DNA of 39,438 nucleotides from Candidatus Bathyarchaeota archaeon (GTDB lineage Archaea > Thermoproteota > Bathyarchaeia > Bathyarchaeales > Bathyarchaeaceae): the NCBI GenBank assembly GCA_026967815.1, contig JAPUUO010000003.1, positions 1-39,438 of the forward strand, given 5' to 3'. Shown here one piece after another: positions 7,477-17,467 of this stretch. Under the pieces are notes generated by a model. That model made no database searches. It had not been told where the DNA came from and saw only the letters and a list, made by a program, of their open reading frames with translations. The translations under genes and the position numbers were made by a program. The number at the start of each line of letters is the position of its first letter. The first letter of the stretch is position 1.

Positions 7477-10400
7477 ATGCAGATTCACTTTGGAGAGGAA
7501 GATATGAGGGTTCCCTTGCTTAGAAAAATCTGGGTGATCGGGATTGTAATTCTGTTTCTTGTTGCGAGCTGGACGGTGGTTCTTAGTCGCAATACGTCTG
7601 TCGTAGCTGCAGGGGCTACTATCTATGTTGATGCTGACAACGTCACCGGCCCGTGGGATGGAAGTCATGACTACCCTTATCAAAACCTCACCAGCGGGTT
7701 AGCCCATGCCTCTAACGGTGATACCGTTGTTGTCTTGGGTGGAACGTATAGTGAGAACGTTGTGGTGAACAAGAGCGTAACGTTGACAGGTGAGTCGAAG
7801 CCGGTTATTGATGGGATGAGCGGTCTCTACGGCTTGAATATCACCGTTAACAACGTTACTGTGCAAGGGTTCAACATAACGAATGCGGATTTTGGTATCT
7901 ACACGAACGCTTCGGGGTTCTCCATATTAGACAACGTCTTCTGGTATGACAATTACGGATTCTATTGGAATGTCTCCGAAAGCAGCCTTGCTGAGGATTA
8001 CACCCTCTATGCTAGCACGATCAAATACAACGAGTTTTACCTGAACACCGATAACGCGGCGGTATTTGTTTTTGTCACATTAAATTACAGCTCCAATGTC
8101 GGCTACGATGTTGATGTAGGGGATATTGCAATATGCAGCAATACGTTTTACATGGATGGAACAAGTGCGACCGGCATTGATGTTGAGTATTTCTATGTAG
8201 AAGCTCTTTATGGGGGAACGATTTCTTTCGGCGTCTTTAACATGTCTGGAAATACCATGTCTGGCGGAGCGTATGGCATTGATTTCTGGGGATACCTTGA
8301 AGATCTTCGAGATGTGCAAGCAAGCGTCGGTGATGTGATAATTACGAACAATGCGATGGTAAACCAGTCGTTCGGTGGCATGTACTTTGATTATTATGAT
8401 GGGGACTACTGGTATGGAAATACGGTAGGCACGTACGGAGACCTTGTAATAACGGACAATACGATAACGTCTGTGTATGACGCGGATGGCATCTACCTTT
8501 CAGACATTGGGTACTGGTATGACTTCTATGATTATGCTCGTCTTGAAGTTGGCGACGTGTACATTGAAGAAAATGAAATAGACGTTGGCGGAGACGGAAT
8601 CCATTTGTATGGCACTGAAGCTGGAAACTATTTGTACGACAATTCGTCCTTTACAATGGGGCACGTCCTTGTCAGAGACAACACAATCATCAGCGGCTGG
8701 TATGGAATATACATTGAATTCGAGTATTTTGGCTACGACATGAATGGTAGCTCTTCCTTCACGATGGGCAGCATCCTTGTAAACGACAACACCATCACCA
8801 GCACTGCCGATGGAATCTACGTAAAATACATGGAATATTTTGGAGAAGACATGACCGGCAACTCTTCCTTCACGATGGGTAGCCTCGAGTTCAGCCGCAA
8901 CACAATAGACAGCACCTACGAAGGAATCCATATCGACGACTTACTTGAATTCGGCAACTACATGTCCGACAATTCGTCCTTTGCGATGGGCAGCATCCTT
9001 GTAAACGACAACACCATCACCAGTGCTGCCGATGGAATACACCTGACCGGACCCTACTACTTGGGCTACGACATGAATGGAAAGTCCTCCTTCACCGTGG
9101 GCAACATCCAGTTCAACGGCAACAGCATCACCAGCGGCGGCGAGGGAATATACCTTTCTTACTTAGAGTACTACGGACAGGGCCTGCACGACTCATCCTC
9201 CTGGTTAATGGGCAACATCCAGTTCAACGACAACACCATCACCAGCGACGACTATGGAATGTACATCGGCTACATCGATACTTTTGGCGACGACATGACA
9301 GGTAACTCCACCTTCACGATGGGTAGCCTCGAGTTCAACGGTAACGTAATCAACAGCACCCTTGATGGAATGTACTTGTTCCAAATCTACTATTTCGGCT
9401 GGGTGTATGACAACGCATCTTTCACAATGGATCACTTCTCTGTAAATGACAACGTCGTTAACAGCGGCGATGATGCGATCCACCTTTATTACATGGAACC
9501 TTTTGGCACGCACGTCTACGACCACGCGTCTTTCACAATGGGTAACATCGAGTTTGACGGCAACCTAGCTAGCAACAGCGATGCTGGCATGAACTTGACG
9601 GATCTGGAAAATGCAATAGTCCGAAATAACATACTGCAAAACAGTTCCTACGGGATCTACCTGCAAAACTCAGGTAACAATTCTATTTACCATAACAACT
9701 TCATCAACAACACAGTTCAAGCCTACGTCACGGTGAACGACAACAGCACGTGGGACAACGGGTATCCGTCGGGGGGAAACTACTGGAGTGACTACAGTGG
9801 CGTCGACGAGTTTAGCGGTCCCGACCAGAATGAGCCCGGAAGCGATTTCCGAGGTGACACCCCCTACGCCATCAACGCCAACAACACCGACCGCTACCCC
9901 TTCATGATCCCCCGTGAAACGACTCCGCCCACCATTGTCCTCCTGTCTCCCGAGAACACGACTTACGCGCTAAGTACTGGCATCTCGCTGACTTTCACCC
10001 TCGATGAGCCGGCTGCATGGATCGGCTACAGCATCAACGGACAAGCCAACGTGACTCTCACGGGCAACGCCACGCTGCCGACCCTCCCGGACGGGTGGCA
10101 CCACGTGACCATCTATGCAAATGATACCTTCGGCAACATGGGAACGAACACCGTGTCCTTCACCGTGGACACCACGGCTCCAGCAGCCCACGCGGGTCCG
10201 GATCAAACCGTCGACGAAGATACCGCTATGACCTTCGACGGCTCCGCTTCAACCGACGACAACGGCATTGCCACGTACACCTGGACCTTCACGGACGGGA
10301 CGCCTCAAACCTTGAGCGGCGAGAATCCCATCCACACGTTTACTACACCTGGAACCTACACCGTGACCCTTGAGGCGACAGATCCCGCAGGTAACACTGC

Positions 10401-10782
10401 GACCGACACTGTCGTGATCACCGTGCTTGACGTCACTACACCGGTCGCCGATGCAGGAACAGACCAAACAGTGAATCAAGGAGCAAGTGTCGCTTTTGAC
10501 GGGGGCGGCTCAACGGATAACGTGGGCATCGCCAGCTATGCATGGGACTTCGGCGACGGAGCATCTGCGACCGGCAGAACGACGACTCATGAATACGCGA
10601 ACGCCGGCACCTACACGGTCACGTTAGCTGTTGAGGATGCGGCGGGCAATCAAGCGACTGACACCGCAGTGATCACCGTGAACCCGACCGAAGCTTTTCC
10701 AATGTGGGCTGTGGCGGCAGTTGGCATCGTAGCAGTGGGCATAGTCATCGCAGCAGTGATCTTCTGGAAAAGGCGAAAATAG
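7477..10782 (+). CDS. Cell-surface protein: parallel beta-helix repeats, two PKD domains, C-terminal TM anchor
   Basis: Signal sequence, NosD-like NNTVQGFNITN repeats, two PKD segments (AGPDQTVDEDTAMTFDGSAS...; AGTDQTVNQGASVAFDGGGS...), C-terminal TM plus KRRK. Start may be the ATG at 7504. Confidence 0.9.
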   Translation: MQIHFGEEDMRVPLLRKIWVIGIVILFLVASWTVVLSRNTSVVAAGATIYVDADNVTGPWDGSHDYPYQNLTSGLAHASNGDTVVVLGGTYSENVVVNKSVTLTGESKPVIDGMSGLYGLNITVNNVTVQGFNITNADFGIYTNASGFSILDNVFWYDNYGFYWNVSESSLAEDYTLYASTIKYNEFYLNTDNAAVFVFVTLNYSSNVGYDVDVGDIAICSNTFYMDGTSATGIDVEYFYVEALYGGTISFGVFNMSGNTMSGGAYGIDFWGYLEDLRDVQASVGDVIITNNAMVNQSFGGMYFDYYDGDYWYGNTVGTYGDLVITDNTITSVYDADGIYLSDIGYWYDFYDYARLEVGDVYIEENEIDVGGDGIHLYGTEAGNYLYDNSSFTMGHVLVRDNTIISGWYGIYIEFEYFGYDMNGSSSFTMGSILVNDNTITSTADGIYVKYMEYFGEDMTGNSSFTMGSLEFSRNTIDSTYEGIHIDDLLEFGNYMSDNSSFAMGSILVNDNTITSAADGIHLTGPYYLGYDMNGKSSFTVGNIQFNGNSITSGGEGIYLSYLEYYGQGLHDSSSWLMGNIQFNDNTITSDDYGMYIGYIDTFGDDMTGNSTFTMGSLEFNGNVINSTLDGMYLFQIYYFGWVYDNASFTMDHFSVNDNVVNSGDDAIHLYYMEPFGTHVYDHASFTMGNIEFDGNLASNSDAGMNLTDLENAIVRNNILQNSSYGIYLQNSGNNSIYHNNFINNTVQAYVTVNDNSTWDNGYPSGGNYWSDYSGVDEFSGPDQNEPGSDFRGDTPYAINANNTDRYPFMIPRETTPPTIVLLSPENTTYALSTGISLTFTLDEPAAWIGYSINGQANVTLTGNATLPTLPDGWHHVTIYANDTFGNMGTNTVSFTVDTTAPAAHAGPDQTVDEDTAMTFDGSASTDDNGIATYTWTFTDGTPQTLSGENPIHTFTTPGTYTVTLEATDPAGNTATDTVVITVLDVTTPVADAGTDQTVNQGASVAFDGGGSTDNVGIASYAWDFGDGASATGRTTTHEYANAGTYTVTLAVEDAAGNQATDTAVITVNPTEAFPMWAVAAVGIVAVGIVIAAVIFWKRRK
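8641..9600 (+). repeat. Tandem 111-nt (37-aa) repeat, about 8-9 units
   Basis: N-[SA]-S-F-T-M-G...DNTITS..DGIY...FG.DM-[TN]-G units; near-identical segments are offset by exact multiples of 111 nt (8851 vs 9295 = 444; 8766 vs 8988 = 222). Confidence 0.9.
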
Positions 10783-10799
10783 TTTCGCGCGCGCAGTCA

Positions 10800-11396
10800 T
10801 TATTGCCTGAAATGCTTTTTGAAGACCTCAAAAATCTCCTCAGGCCTTTCCAGAATGAACACATCATCCATGGTGGCTAGCTTCTTCACATGTTCTACAT
10901 CTTCTTTTCTTATCCTCAATTTAAAGTCTCGTCCATTAGGAAGTGTCGTAATTATTTCTCCTTCTTTGTAGTCAGAAGGCATTATGTAAACGGGAACGAA
11001 GCCTTTTAGGCCCATGATTGCTGCGTTGCAGAGTAATGTGTCTGCCATTCCCGTTGAAATCTTTGCTACAGTATTGGACGTCGCTGGAGCAATCAACAGG
11101 AATTCAAACTTTCCCGTTTGCAATTGACCTGCCAGAAACGGCGTATTTGCATCGATTTCAACCCGAATTGTGCCAAAATTCTCTTTTAAACGATCAGCCA
11201 GCCTATAGTATTTGGCGACAAGGTTTCCTGCTCTGGAAAGATAGACTATTATGTCGACCCTTCCTTGATACTGCTTCTTTATCCTCTTCATAATCTCAAC
11301 AGTTTCGACTAGGCGGTCACCGCTTCCTGTTATTCCCCAGGCAACTTTCCTTATCTTCTCTTTCTCTTCTTTCTTCAGTTTCATTTCCACAACCAT
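10800..11396 (-). CDS. afpA: Archaeoflavoprotein AfpA family
   Basis: GITGSGDRLVETVEIM..., LLIAPATSNTVAKISTGMADTLLCNAAIMGLKG.VPVYIMPSDYKEG pattern. Confidence 0.8.
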   Translation of the reverse strand: MVVEMKLKKEEKEKIRKVAWGITGSGDRLVETVEIMKRIKKQYQGRVDIIVYLSRAGNLVAKYYRLADRLKENFGTIRVEIDANTPFLAGQLQTGKFEFLLIAPATSNTVAKISTGMADTLLCNAAIMGLKGFVPVYIMPSDYKEGEIITTLPNGRDFKLRIRKEDVEHVKKLATMDDVFILERPEEIFEVFKKHFRQ

Positions 11397-11400
11397 GTTT

Positions 11401-12003
11401 CTAACCCCTAATCTTGTTTTCGAACCTCAATTGCTCCAAGAGCCCTGCAAACTTCTCAACAGATTTCTTCAAGCTTCTGAAACCTTCGTCATCCTTTTTC
11501 ACGCCCTCCAGAGTGTCTTTTGACCAAAAAGTTGCCCCCAAGTTTGCTCCAAAGGAACCGCCGCTAATTGGAAGGATGCCGTTTAGAATGTAAAATGTTA
11601 TGATTTGCTGAATTGCCAGTTCTTGTCCGCCGATTCTGTCTCCTCCAACTGCCATTGCCATACCGACTTTATGCTCGAAAACGGTGCGGTCTGCTGCAAC
11701 TAAAGCTCTACATCTGTCCATAACAGCCTTTGTTTGTGCACTAATTCCACCGTTATAAACGGGTGACGTGAATATTATTCCTTTGGCATCTTTGAGCAGA
11801 GGATAGAGCGAGTACATGTCATCCTTAACTGCGCACTCTTTGTTTTCCAAGCAGTAGTCGCAATGCCTACAGAACCCAATGTCTTTGCCTCTGACGGTGA
11901 AGAATTCCGTTTTGAACCCAATCTTTTCCAGCATGTCCAAACCTTTTCTTAGGACATATTCAGTTGCCTGTTTTCGTGGGCTCCCACAAATGCCAACTAT
12001 CAT
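11401..12003 (-). CDS. Iron-sulfur flavoprotein / NADPH-dependent FMN reductase family
   Basis: GICGSPRKQ..., compact Cys motif CRHCDYCLENKEC, SPVYNGGISAQTKAVMDR. Confidence 0.85.
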   Translation of the reverse strand: MIVGICGSPRKQATEYVLRKGLDMLEKIGFKTEFFTVRGKDIGFCRHCDYCLENKECAVKDDMYSLYPLLKDAKGIIFTSPVYNGGISAQTKAVMDRCRALVAADRTVFEHKVGMAMAVGGDRIGGQELAIQQIITFYILNGILPISGGSFGANLGATFWSKDTLEGVKKDDEGFRSLKKSVEKFAGLLEQLRFENKIRG

Positions 12004-12100
12004 GGTACTTCATCAGACTTCTATAATTGTTAGAGTCAATAAAGGTTGCCGAGATGCTTGGCAAGTCGATAGGCTATAGATGGCAAAGCTGCACGCGCAG

Positions 12101-12196
12101 TTATGACCATTTTCCTTTTTCGAGTTTGAGTCTCCAAATTTGCTTTTCCCCAGTTTCTAAGCTGAGTTGCTTGACTATGCTCGCAGGAACTATTGC
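12101..12196 (-). pseudogene. AbrB/SpoVT-like domain remnant
   Basis: My translation: AIVPASIVKQLSLETGEKQIWRLKLEKGKWS*; preceded in frame by TAG, while VGNS lies in an adjacent frame just upstream. Confidence 0.5.
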
Positions 12197-12331
12197 CTAC
12201 ATGTGGCGTGGACGTTAGGATTTACCTCCATATCTTAATAACCCGCTTGCTTCACCAGTTGGCACGTCTAAAGAATCGGTAGGTGCAAACAATCATAAAG
12301 GGCTGAGCTACAATTGCGGTGTTGACCTAAA

Positions 12332-13309
12332 ATGCTCAAAAAGATCACAGTTGTTCCTTTGGCAGCAGAGAGTTTCGGCGTGCGCTCAATGTGCTGTTAT
12401 GTTGAAACTCCTGATTTGAAACTTCTTTTAGATGCAGGCGTATCGCTGGCTCCCAGGCGTTTCGGGCTGTCTCCTCACCCTAAAGAGTATGAAGCCTTGG
12501 CTGAATGTCGCAAAAAAATAGCAGACGCGGCTGACAAGGCTGAGGTTGTCACCATAAGCCATTACCATTTTGATCATCACACACCGTCCTACACGGACTG
12601 GTGCAATAATTGGTCTTCTGAGGAAGTTGCGAGGCAAATCTATGAGGGAAAAACGGTCTTGGCAAAAAACTATAGGTCTAAGATTAATGCCAGTCAGAGA
12701 CGCCGTGGCTGGATGTTCTCCAAAACCGGTGGTAACTATGCTAAAAAATTACATTATGCAGACGGCAAAGCCTTCGAGTTCGGTGAAACCAAACTAAGAT
12801 TTTCTGAACCAGTTTTTCATGGACCCGAACATTCGCAGCTTGGCTGGCTGTTAATGGTAACTGTCGAACATGAAGATGAAAGGTTGCTATACACCTCTGA
12901 TGTTCAAGGTCCAATGGCTAACTCTACTTTACAGCTGATTTTAGCTCATAATCCACAGGTGATGATCGTTGGTGGCCCTCCAACCTATCTGGGTGATCTC
13001 GTAAACCAAGAAGATGTACAACGTGGTCTCCAAAACTTGGAACGATTAACCAAAAACGTTCCATTAACAATCTTAGACCACCACATTCTGCGCGATGAAA
13101 GATGGACGATTCTGACCCAGCCAATTTTCGATTCAGCATCAAAAGCTGATCACAGAGTTGTTACAGCAGCCGAATTTTTGAGAAAGCAAAACAACATGTT
13201 AGAATATCAAAGAAAGAAGCTCTTTGAAGTTGAGCCCCCACGCATGGAGTTCAGTAAATGGATGAAACTGCCACGCTTAAGAAGGAAACTGACCAAGCCT
13301 CCAACTTAA
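12332..13309 (+). CDS. MBL-fold metallohydrolase, UPF0282 family
   Basis: SHYHFDHHTP metal motif; LLLDAGVSLAPRRFGLSPHPKE; HGPEHSQLGW. Confidence 0.85.
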   Translation: MLKKITVVPLAAESFGVRSMCCYVETPDLKLLLDAGVSLAPRRFGLSPHPKEYEALAECRKKIADAADKAEVVTISHYHFDHHTPSYTDWCNNWSSEEVARQIYEGKTVLAKNYRSKINASQRRRGWMFSKTGGNYAKKLHYADGKAFEFGETKLRFSEPVFHGPEHSQLGWLLMVTVEHEDERLLYTSDVQGPMANSTLQLILAHNPQVMIVGGPPTYLGDLVNQEDVQRGLQNLERLTKNVPLTILDHHILRDERWTILTQPIFDSASKADHRVVTAAEFLRKQNNMLEYQRKKLFEVEPPRMEFSKWMKLPRLRRKLTKPPT

Positions 13310-13463
13310 TTGGTGTGCGCCCTGAAATGTCGAAACCGATGGCTAATTGTTCCGCATGCTTAAATCGAAAACTAGAATATATCGCTTCTTGAAGGACGAC
13401 ATTTATAGAAAAAAGGTATCATTCTATTCCTAGAGAGAGAATAGAAAACAAAAAAGCGTCCTA

Positions 13464-13661
13464 TTGGTGTTAGAGATGCAAGACCTCAACCTGATAGTGG
13501 CAAAATACTATTTGCCTAACGCGTTGTTTGTCGGTCAAGTTGAAGAGATCATCGACATGCTGACTGAGCGGTTAACGCAGCGTTTTTCACATGACCAAGC
13601 AGTGATCAAAGCAAACCACCTTGTGGCAAAATACTACTTGATGGTTAATGCCGAAGCTTAA
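13464..13661 (+). CDS. Small conserved-looking protein (about 61-65 aa)
   Basis: ORF; likely ATG at 13476 (MQDLNLIVAKYYLPNALFVGQ...). Confidence 0.4.
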   Translation: MVLEMQDLNLIVAKYYLPNALFVGQVEEIIDMLTERLTQRFSHDQAVIKANHLVAKYYLMVNAEA

Positions 13662-13775
13662 AAACCGCCCATGCATGTGCGGTGCGAGTACGTGCATCAA
13701 GTGTCTATATTCCTGATTCATAATGCTTTTCCATCAGAACCTCTTATGTGTTGATAGCAAAGAGGTAGTGTTTAA

Positions 13776-14246
13776 TTGCCGAAAAGCACCCAAAAAACCA
13801 TAGTTGCACGAAGTTCCAATCAAATTCTTGGCTTAGTCCTTACCGTTGTGGGGCTGACACCTATAATTGTTGTATTGCTGAACGCTTGGACCTCAGGAAT
13901 TTCCCTTTTGAATCTTTCAGCACTATACGAATTTCTCTGGTCAAACCCATTTTACATTGGCTTCGGAATAGGATTTGAACTCTTCTACCTGGTCATTGTG
14001 GGCACTGTGATAATCATCTCGGGCCTTGCTCTCTTAGCCCGTAAAATGAGACAGATTGAAGAGGTGACGGTTGTAACCGATGACTTAGCGGTAACATTAG
14101 AATGTACTGTCTGCAAACACAAATGGAAAGAACACTTCTCGGAAGCGCAACTGCAGGCTATGGGATTCCCCCAAAACCGAACGATTTCTCGGAGAAGATG
14201 TCAGGAATGTCGAAAATTCACTCGCCCCAAGATAATGGGGATCTAA
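13776..14246 (+). CDS. Membrane protein with C-terminal zinc-ribbon-like domain
   Basis: Two TM segments then CTVCKHKW...CQEC. Confidence 0.65.
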   Translation: MPKSTQKTIVARSSNQILGLVLTVVGLTPIIVVLLNAWTSGISLLNLSALYEFLWSNPFYIGFGIGFELFYLVIVGTVIIISGLALLARKMRQIEEVTVVTDDLAVTLECTVCKHKWKEHFSEAQLQAMGFPQNRTISRRRCQECRKFTRPKIMGI

Positions 14247-14851
14247 TTCTCGCGCGCAACTCCTTGTTTTACATTATCTGATATTGAAACGCTAGAGTCC
14301 TTATATCAGAGAACCAGTTAAGAAGAAATGTGAGAAGAAATCAAGAAGCGGGTGGTGGGCATGTTTGCTCCGCGCGCTGGAAAACCAAGACGGAAGCAAC
14401 TTCTAACGGCTCTTTCTTCTTCTATATGGCTCCTACGTCTTCAAGACGTTAGCTAGAATCTTCAGGCTCCTGCAACACCTAACAGCTCTTACGGAAATCG
14501 CATAAATGTTGTTGTCGTAGGGGTCTTAGTGACAACAACACACAAGCTCCTCACAATTGCCAAGGATCTGCTTAGCCCAGAAGCGACCCTCAAAATCTGA
14601 TTAGTCAGCGGAACCATGAAGAACAAGCCAGAAGAGTCGAGGGTTATCGTCAACATCCTTTTTCGATGGGAGTTGTGGTGGAGAAGCAAACAGCTCCCAA
14701 CACCACCACAACTGCAACCGCAGACAAGAACGCAAGTTCTTAGTTCGGTAAATAGTGAACATCTCAGGTTTGTGTCAGATCCATGGCGTTTGCCATACCT
14801 TCATCCGTTGCTTAAACTTTATATTAATCCAAACGTATTGCGATAATGTAA

Positions 14852-15499
14852 ATGAGTGGCGAGGATGAGAAACTCAGTCTTCCCGGCGTGGTTAAACGCT
14901 TGATAAAGCGTGTTAGGGCTTTCTTTCAAAGAACTAGAATGTATCTACGGATTACACAAATGAGCCCTATTGCCAGAAGGTACTTCATCAAGAATGGTTT
15001 TGACGGTTCGATGACTCTTCTTGGCATCATTGTTGGCTCTTGGATCGTTGGAGTTACAAAACCAGAAATAATTGTCACTGCAGGGTTAGGAGCATGTCTA
15101 GCCATGGGGTTGTCTGGAATCTTCGGCGCTTACATGACTGAAAGAGCTGAGCGAATGAGACATCTTAAGACGCTGGAAGATACTATGCTTTCTGATCTCA
15201 GCGGTTCCGTCTTGAGTGACGCTTCTGACTTTGTTTCTTTATATGCCGCATTTGTTGACGGTGCGTCACCCATATTGACAGCGGTGATCGCTATCATTCC
15301 CTTCATTCTCACGTTGACTGGAACGTTTGCAATCTGGGACGCCTATATTGTCTCACTCGCTCTCACATTGGCCACATTGTTTTCTTTGGGTCTTTATCTT
15401 GGAAGAATCGCGAAAGAGAACATGTTGTTGTACGGTGCTATAACGCTTGCCGCTGGAGTAATCACAATAACTGTAGCACTCATTTTGGGTGCTATTTAA
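14852..15499 (+). CDS. VIT1/CCC1-like (TIGR00267-type) membrane protein
   Basis: ARRYFIKNGFDGSMTLLGIIVG...FGAYMTERAER plus C-terminal TMs. Confidence 0.8.
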   Translation: MSGEDEKLSLPGVVKRLIKRVRAFFQRTRMYLRITQMSPIARRYFIKNGFDGSMTLLGIIVGSWIVGVTKPEIIVTAGLGACLAMGLSGIFGAYMTERAERMRHLKTLEDTMLSDLSGSVLSDASDFVSLYAAFVDGASPILTAVIAIIPFILTLTGTFAIWDAYIVSLALTLATLFSLGLYLGRIAKENMLLYGAITLAAGVITITVALILGAI

Positions 15500-15547
15500 T
15501 CTCTTTAAGTGGTCACGTCTTGATTAGGTTCAGAATAATAGTTAAAT

Positions 15548-15880
15548 ATGTTGACGATAAGAACTATGACGAGAAGCTCTAAGATGATTAAAAGACTTGT
15601 CCTCGACGTCTTAAAGCCACACAACCCAAGCGTCGTCGAACTTTCTGAAGCACTCAGCCACCTTGAAGGCATAGACGGAGTAAACGTCATTATCTACGAG
15701 ATAGACCAGCAAGTTGAAAACGTAAAGATCATAATCGCTGGAACCAGTATAGACTTCGAAAACATCAAGAAGAGACTAAAAGAAATGGGAGCAACCATTC
15801 ATTCCGTTGATGAAGTTGCGGCGGGCAATAGAATCGTTGAGGAAGTAGGAACGCCTCAGGATAAATCTGCCCGAATGTAA
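15548..15880 (+). CDS. DUF211 family protein
   Basis: IKRLVLDVLKPHNPSVVELSEALSHLEGIDGVNVIIYEIDQQVENVKIIIAG...IHSVDEVVAG-like pattern. Confidence 0.85.
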   Translation: MLTIRTMTRSSKMIKRLVLDVLKPHNPSVVELSEALSHLEGIDGVNVIIYEIDQQVENVKIIIAGTSIDFENIKKRLKEMGATIHSVDEVAAGNRIVEEVGTPQDKSARM

Positions 15881-15995
15881 GATGCTCTAGGATTCCTTGT
15901 TATGCTCCATGGAATCTATCTTTGCCTATCTTGGATTTCTTCCAAAAAACAGAATACAGGTCAGAATATCTCCTAGATCCTATCAAACAAAGCTG

Positions 15996-16093
15996 TGGTG
16001 CGGCCGCCGGGATTTGAACCCGGGTCGTCAGCGCTCTGCGTTTCGTGTGGATTTGGCAGGCTGATGTCCTAATCCAAACTAGACTACGGCCGC
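15996..16093 (-). tRNA. tRNA-Gly(GCC) with 20-nt intron (16034-16053) and encoded CCA
   Basis: Acceptor GCGGCCG/CGGCCGC, T-arm CCCGGGTTCAAATCCCGG, stem TCAGC/GCTGA. Splicing at 37/38 is supported by a CTGC/GCAG helix flanked by CAA and AGC bulges. Confidence 0.88.
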
Positions 16094-16183
16094 TGCATCT
16101 TCTTATCTAGGTTTCGCAAAGAGTCTTAAAGCTTTTCTCAAGGAAAGGTTAAAGAACTCGGAAGTTGAATTTCGGTTTCTAAA

Positions 16184-17467
16184 ATGAAGCTTTGCGGAAG
16201 GTTGCCTTTGGGACTTGTTGAGCCTTTAATCGCTTTTGTTGTCTCTTTTCTTTTCCTTGGAATACTGGTGTATAAGCGTGTGGGTTTAGGGATAACCCTA
16301 ACTATCACTGCAATAATTTTGAGCCTGCTTTCTCTAGAATTAGGTAGTATCACTAACGTTTTTTGGGAAACATCAAGGGATCCTGTTACAATTTCGCTTT
16401 TGTTGGCAACTTTCGGGATAATGCTGCTAAGTCAGCTCTACAAGGAAACAGAATTCGCAGAGATGTTGAGCCAAAGTCTAAGTGAAATTCTCAGGAATTC
16501 CAAACTTGTCGTGAGCGTGCTTCCAGCAGTTGTCGGACTTCTTCCTGTTCCAGGTGGCGCTTTGATGTCGGCGCCTATGGTGGAGGCTGAAGCAAACAAG
16601 CTTGAGTTGAAAAAGGATAGGCAAACTTACGTGAACATCTGGTTCAGGCATACAATTTTTCCGGTCTATCCGATGAGTTCATTTTTTGTGCTTGCCGTTG
16701 CGCTTACTGGGGTGTCTGTGATTTCGCTTATAACGAGACAGGTACCCGTGGTAGTTGCGATGGTGGTCTTTGGATTTCTCATAGGGTTTTGGAGGGTCTC
16801 GTCGGTTGAACATGGAGCCGCGAGAAATGGTTTGGGTACAAACTTGAAGTTTCTTGTGAAGGCTTTTGCGCCCATCTTAGTTATGATTCTTGCTATAGTG
16901 GCTTTCAACATTGTACGTGCTAGGGAAGATCTTAACATGTTTTCAATTCCTATGGATGCGACTTTTGATGTTTCAGTAGCTGCGTTTTTAGGCGTGGGGG
17001 GGCTGCTTCTAATTGCAAAGCCGGGGTTAAACGTTTTTTCGCGACCCTTTAGAAGTAAGGGTATCTACGAGGTTACTTTGGCGGCGTTTGGCGCTATGTT
17101 GTTGAGAAATGTCACTATGGCTTCTGGGATTTCAGAATCTTTTGGGATGTTGATAGCTGGAGGAAACGTTAGCGATGTTGTGTTGTTGCTGACGCTTCCA
17201 ACGGCGTTGGCGTTTCTTATGGGGACTCCATCTGGAGGCTTGGCGATAAGTGTTTCAATGTTGGCTGGAACACTGAGTTTCACACCTAAAGTGGCGAGTT
17301 TGCTTTACATGGTCACGTATCTCGGGTATTTGGGTGCTCCTACTCATCTTTGTCTTGTTTTTACCGCGGATTATTTTAAATGCTCTTTAGGCAGGCTTTA
17401 TCGGTATTTGTTTCCATCTTTGGTAATGTCTTTTCTAGTGGCAGTTCTTGTTTATTTTTTGCTCTGA
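16184..17467 (+). CDS. DUF401 family integral membrane protein
   Basis: LPAVVGLLPVPGGALMSAPMVEAEANKL and multiple TMs. Confidence 0.8.
   Translation: MKLCGRLPLGLVEPLIAFVVSFLFLGILVYKRVGLGITLTITAIILSLLSLELGSITNVFWETSRDPVTISLLLATFGIMLLSQLYKETEFAEMLSQSLSEILRNSKLVVSVLPAVVGLLPVPGGALMSAPMVEAEANKLELKKDRQTYVNIWFRHTIFPVYPMSSFFVLAVALTGVSVISLITRQVPVVVAMVVFGFLIGFWRVSSVEHGAARNGLGTNLKFLVKAFAPILVMILAIVAFNIVRAREDLNMFSIPMDATFDVSVAAFLGVGGLLLIAKPGLNVFSRPFRSKGIYEVTLAAFGAMLLRNVTMASGISESFGMLIAGGNVSDVVLLLTLPTALAFLMGTPSGGLAISVSMLAGTLSFTPKVASLLYMVTYLGYLGAPTHLCLVFTADYFKCSLGRLYRYLFPSLVMSFLVAVLVYFLL

Noticed and set aside
8080-10479. Several minus-strand ORFs inside the beta-helix gene
   Set aside because: Antisense frames opened by the repetitive, GC-biased coding sequence; low complexity.
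14489-14846. Short ORFs on both strands between the zinc-ribbon and VIT1-like genes
   Set aside because: No domain signal; direct repeats of CAACACC/ACAACAA composition explain the open frames.
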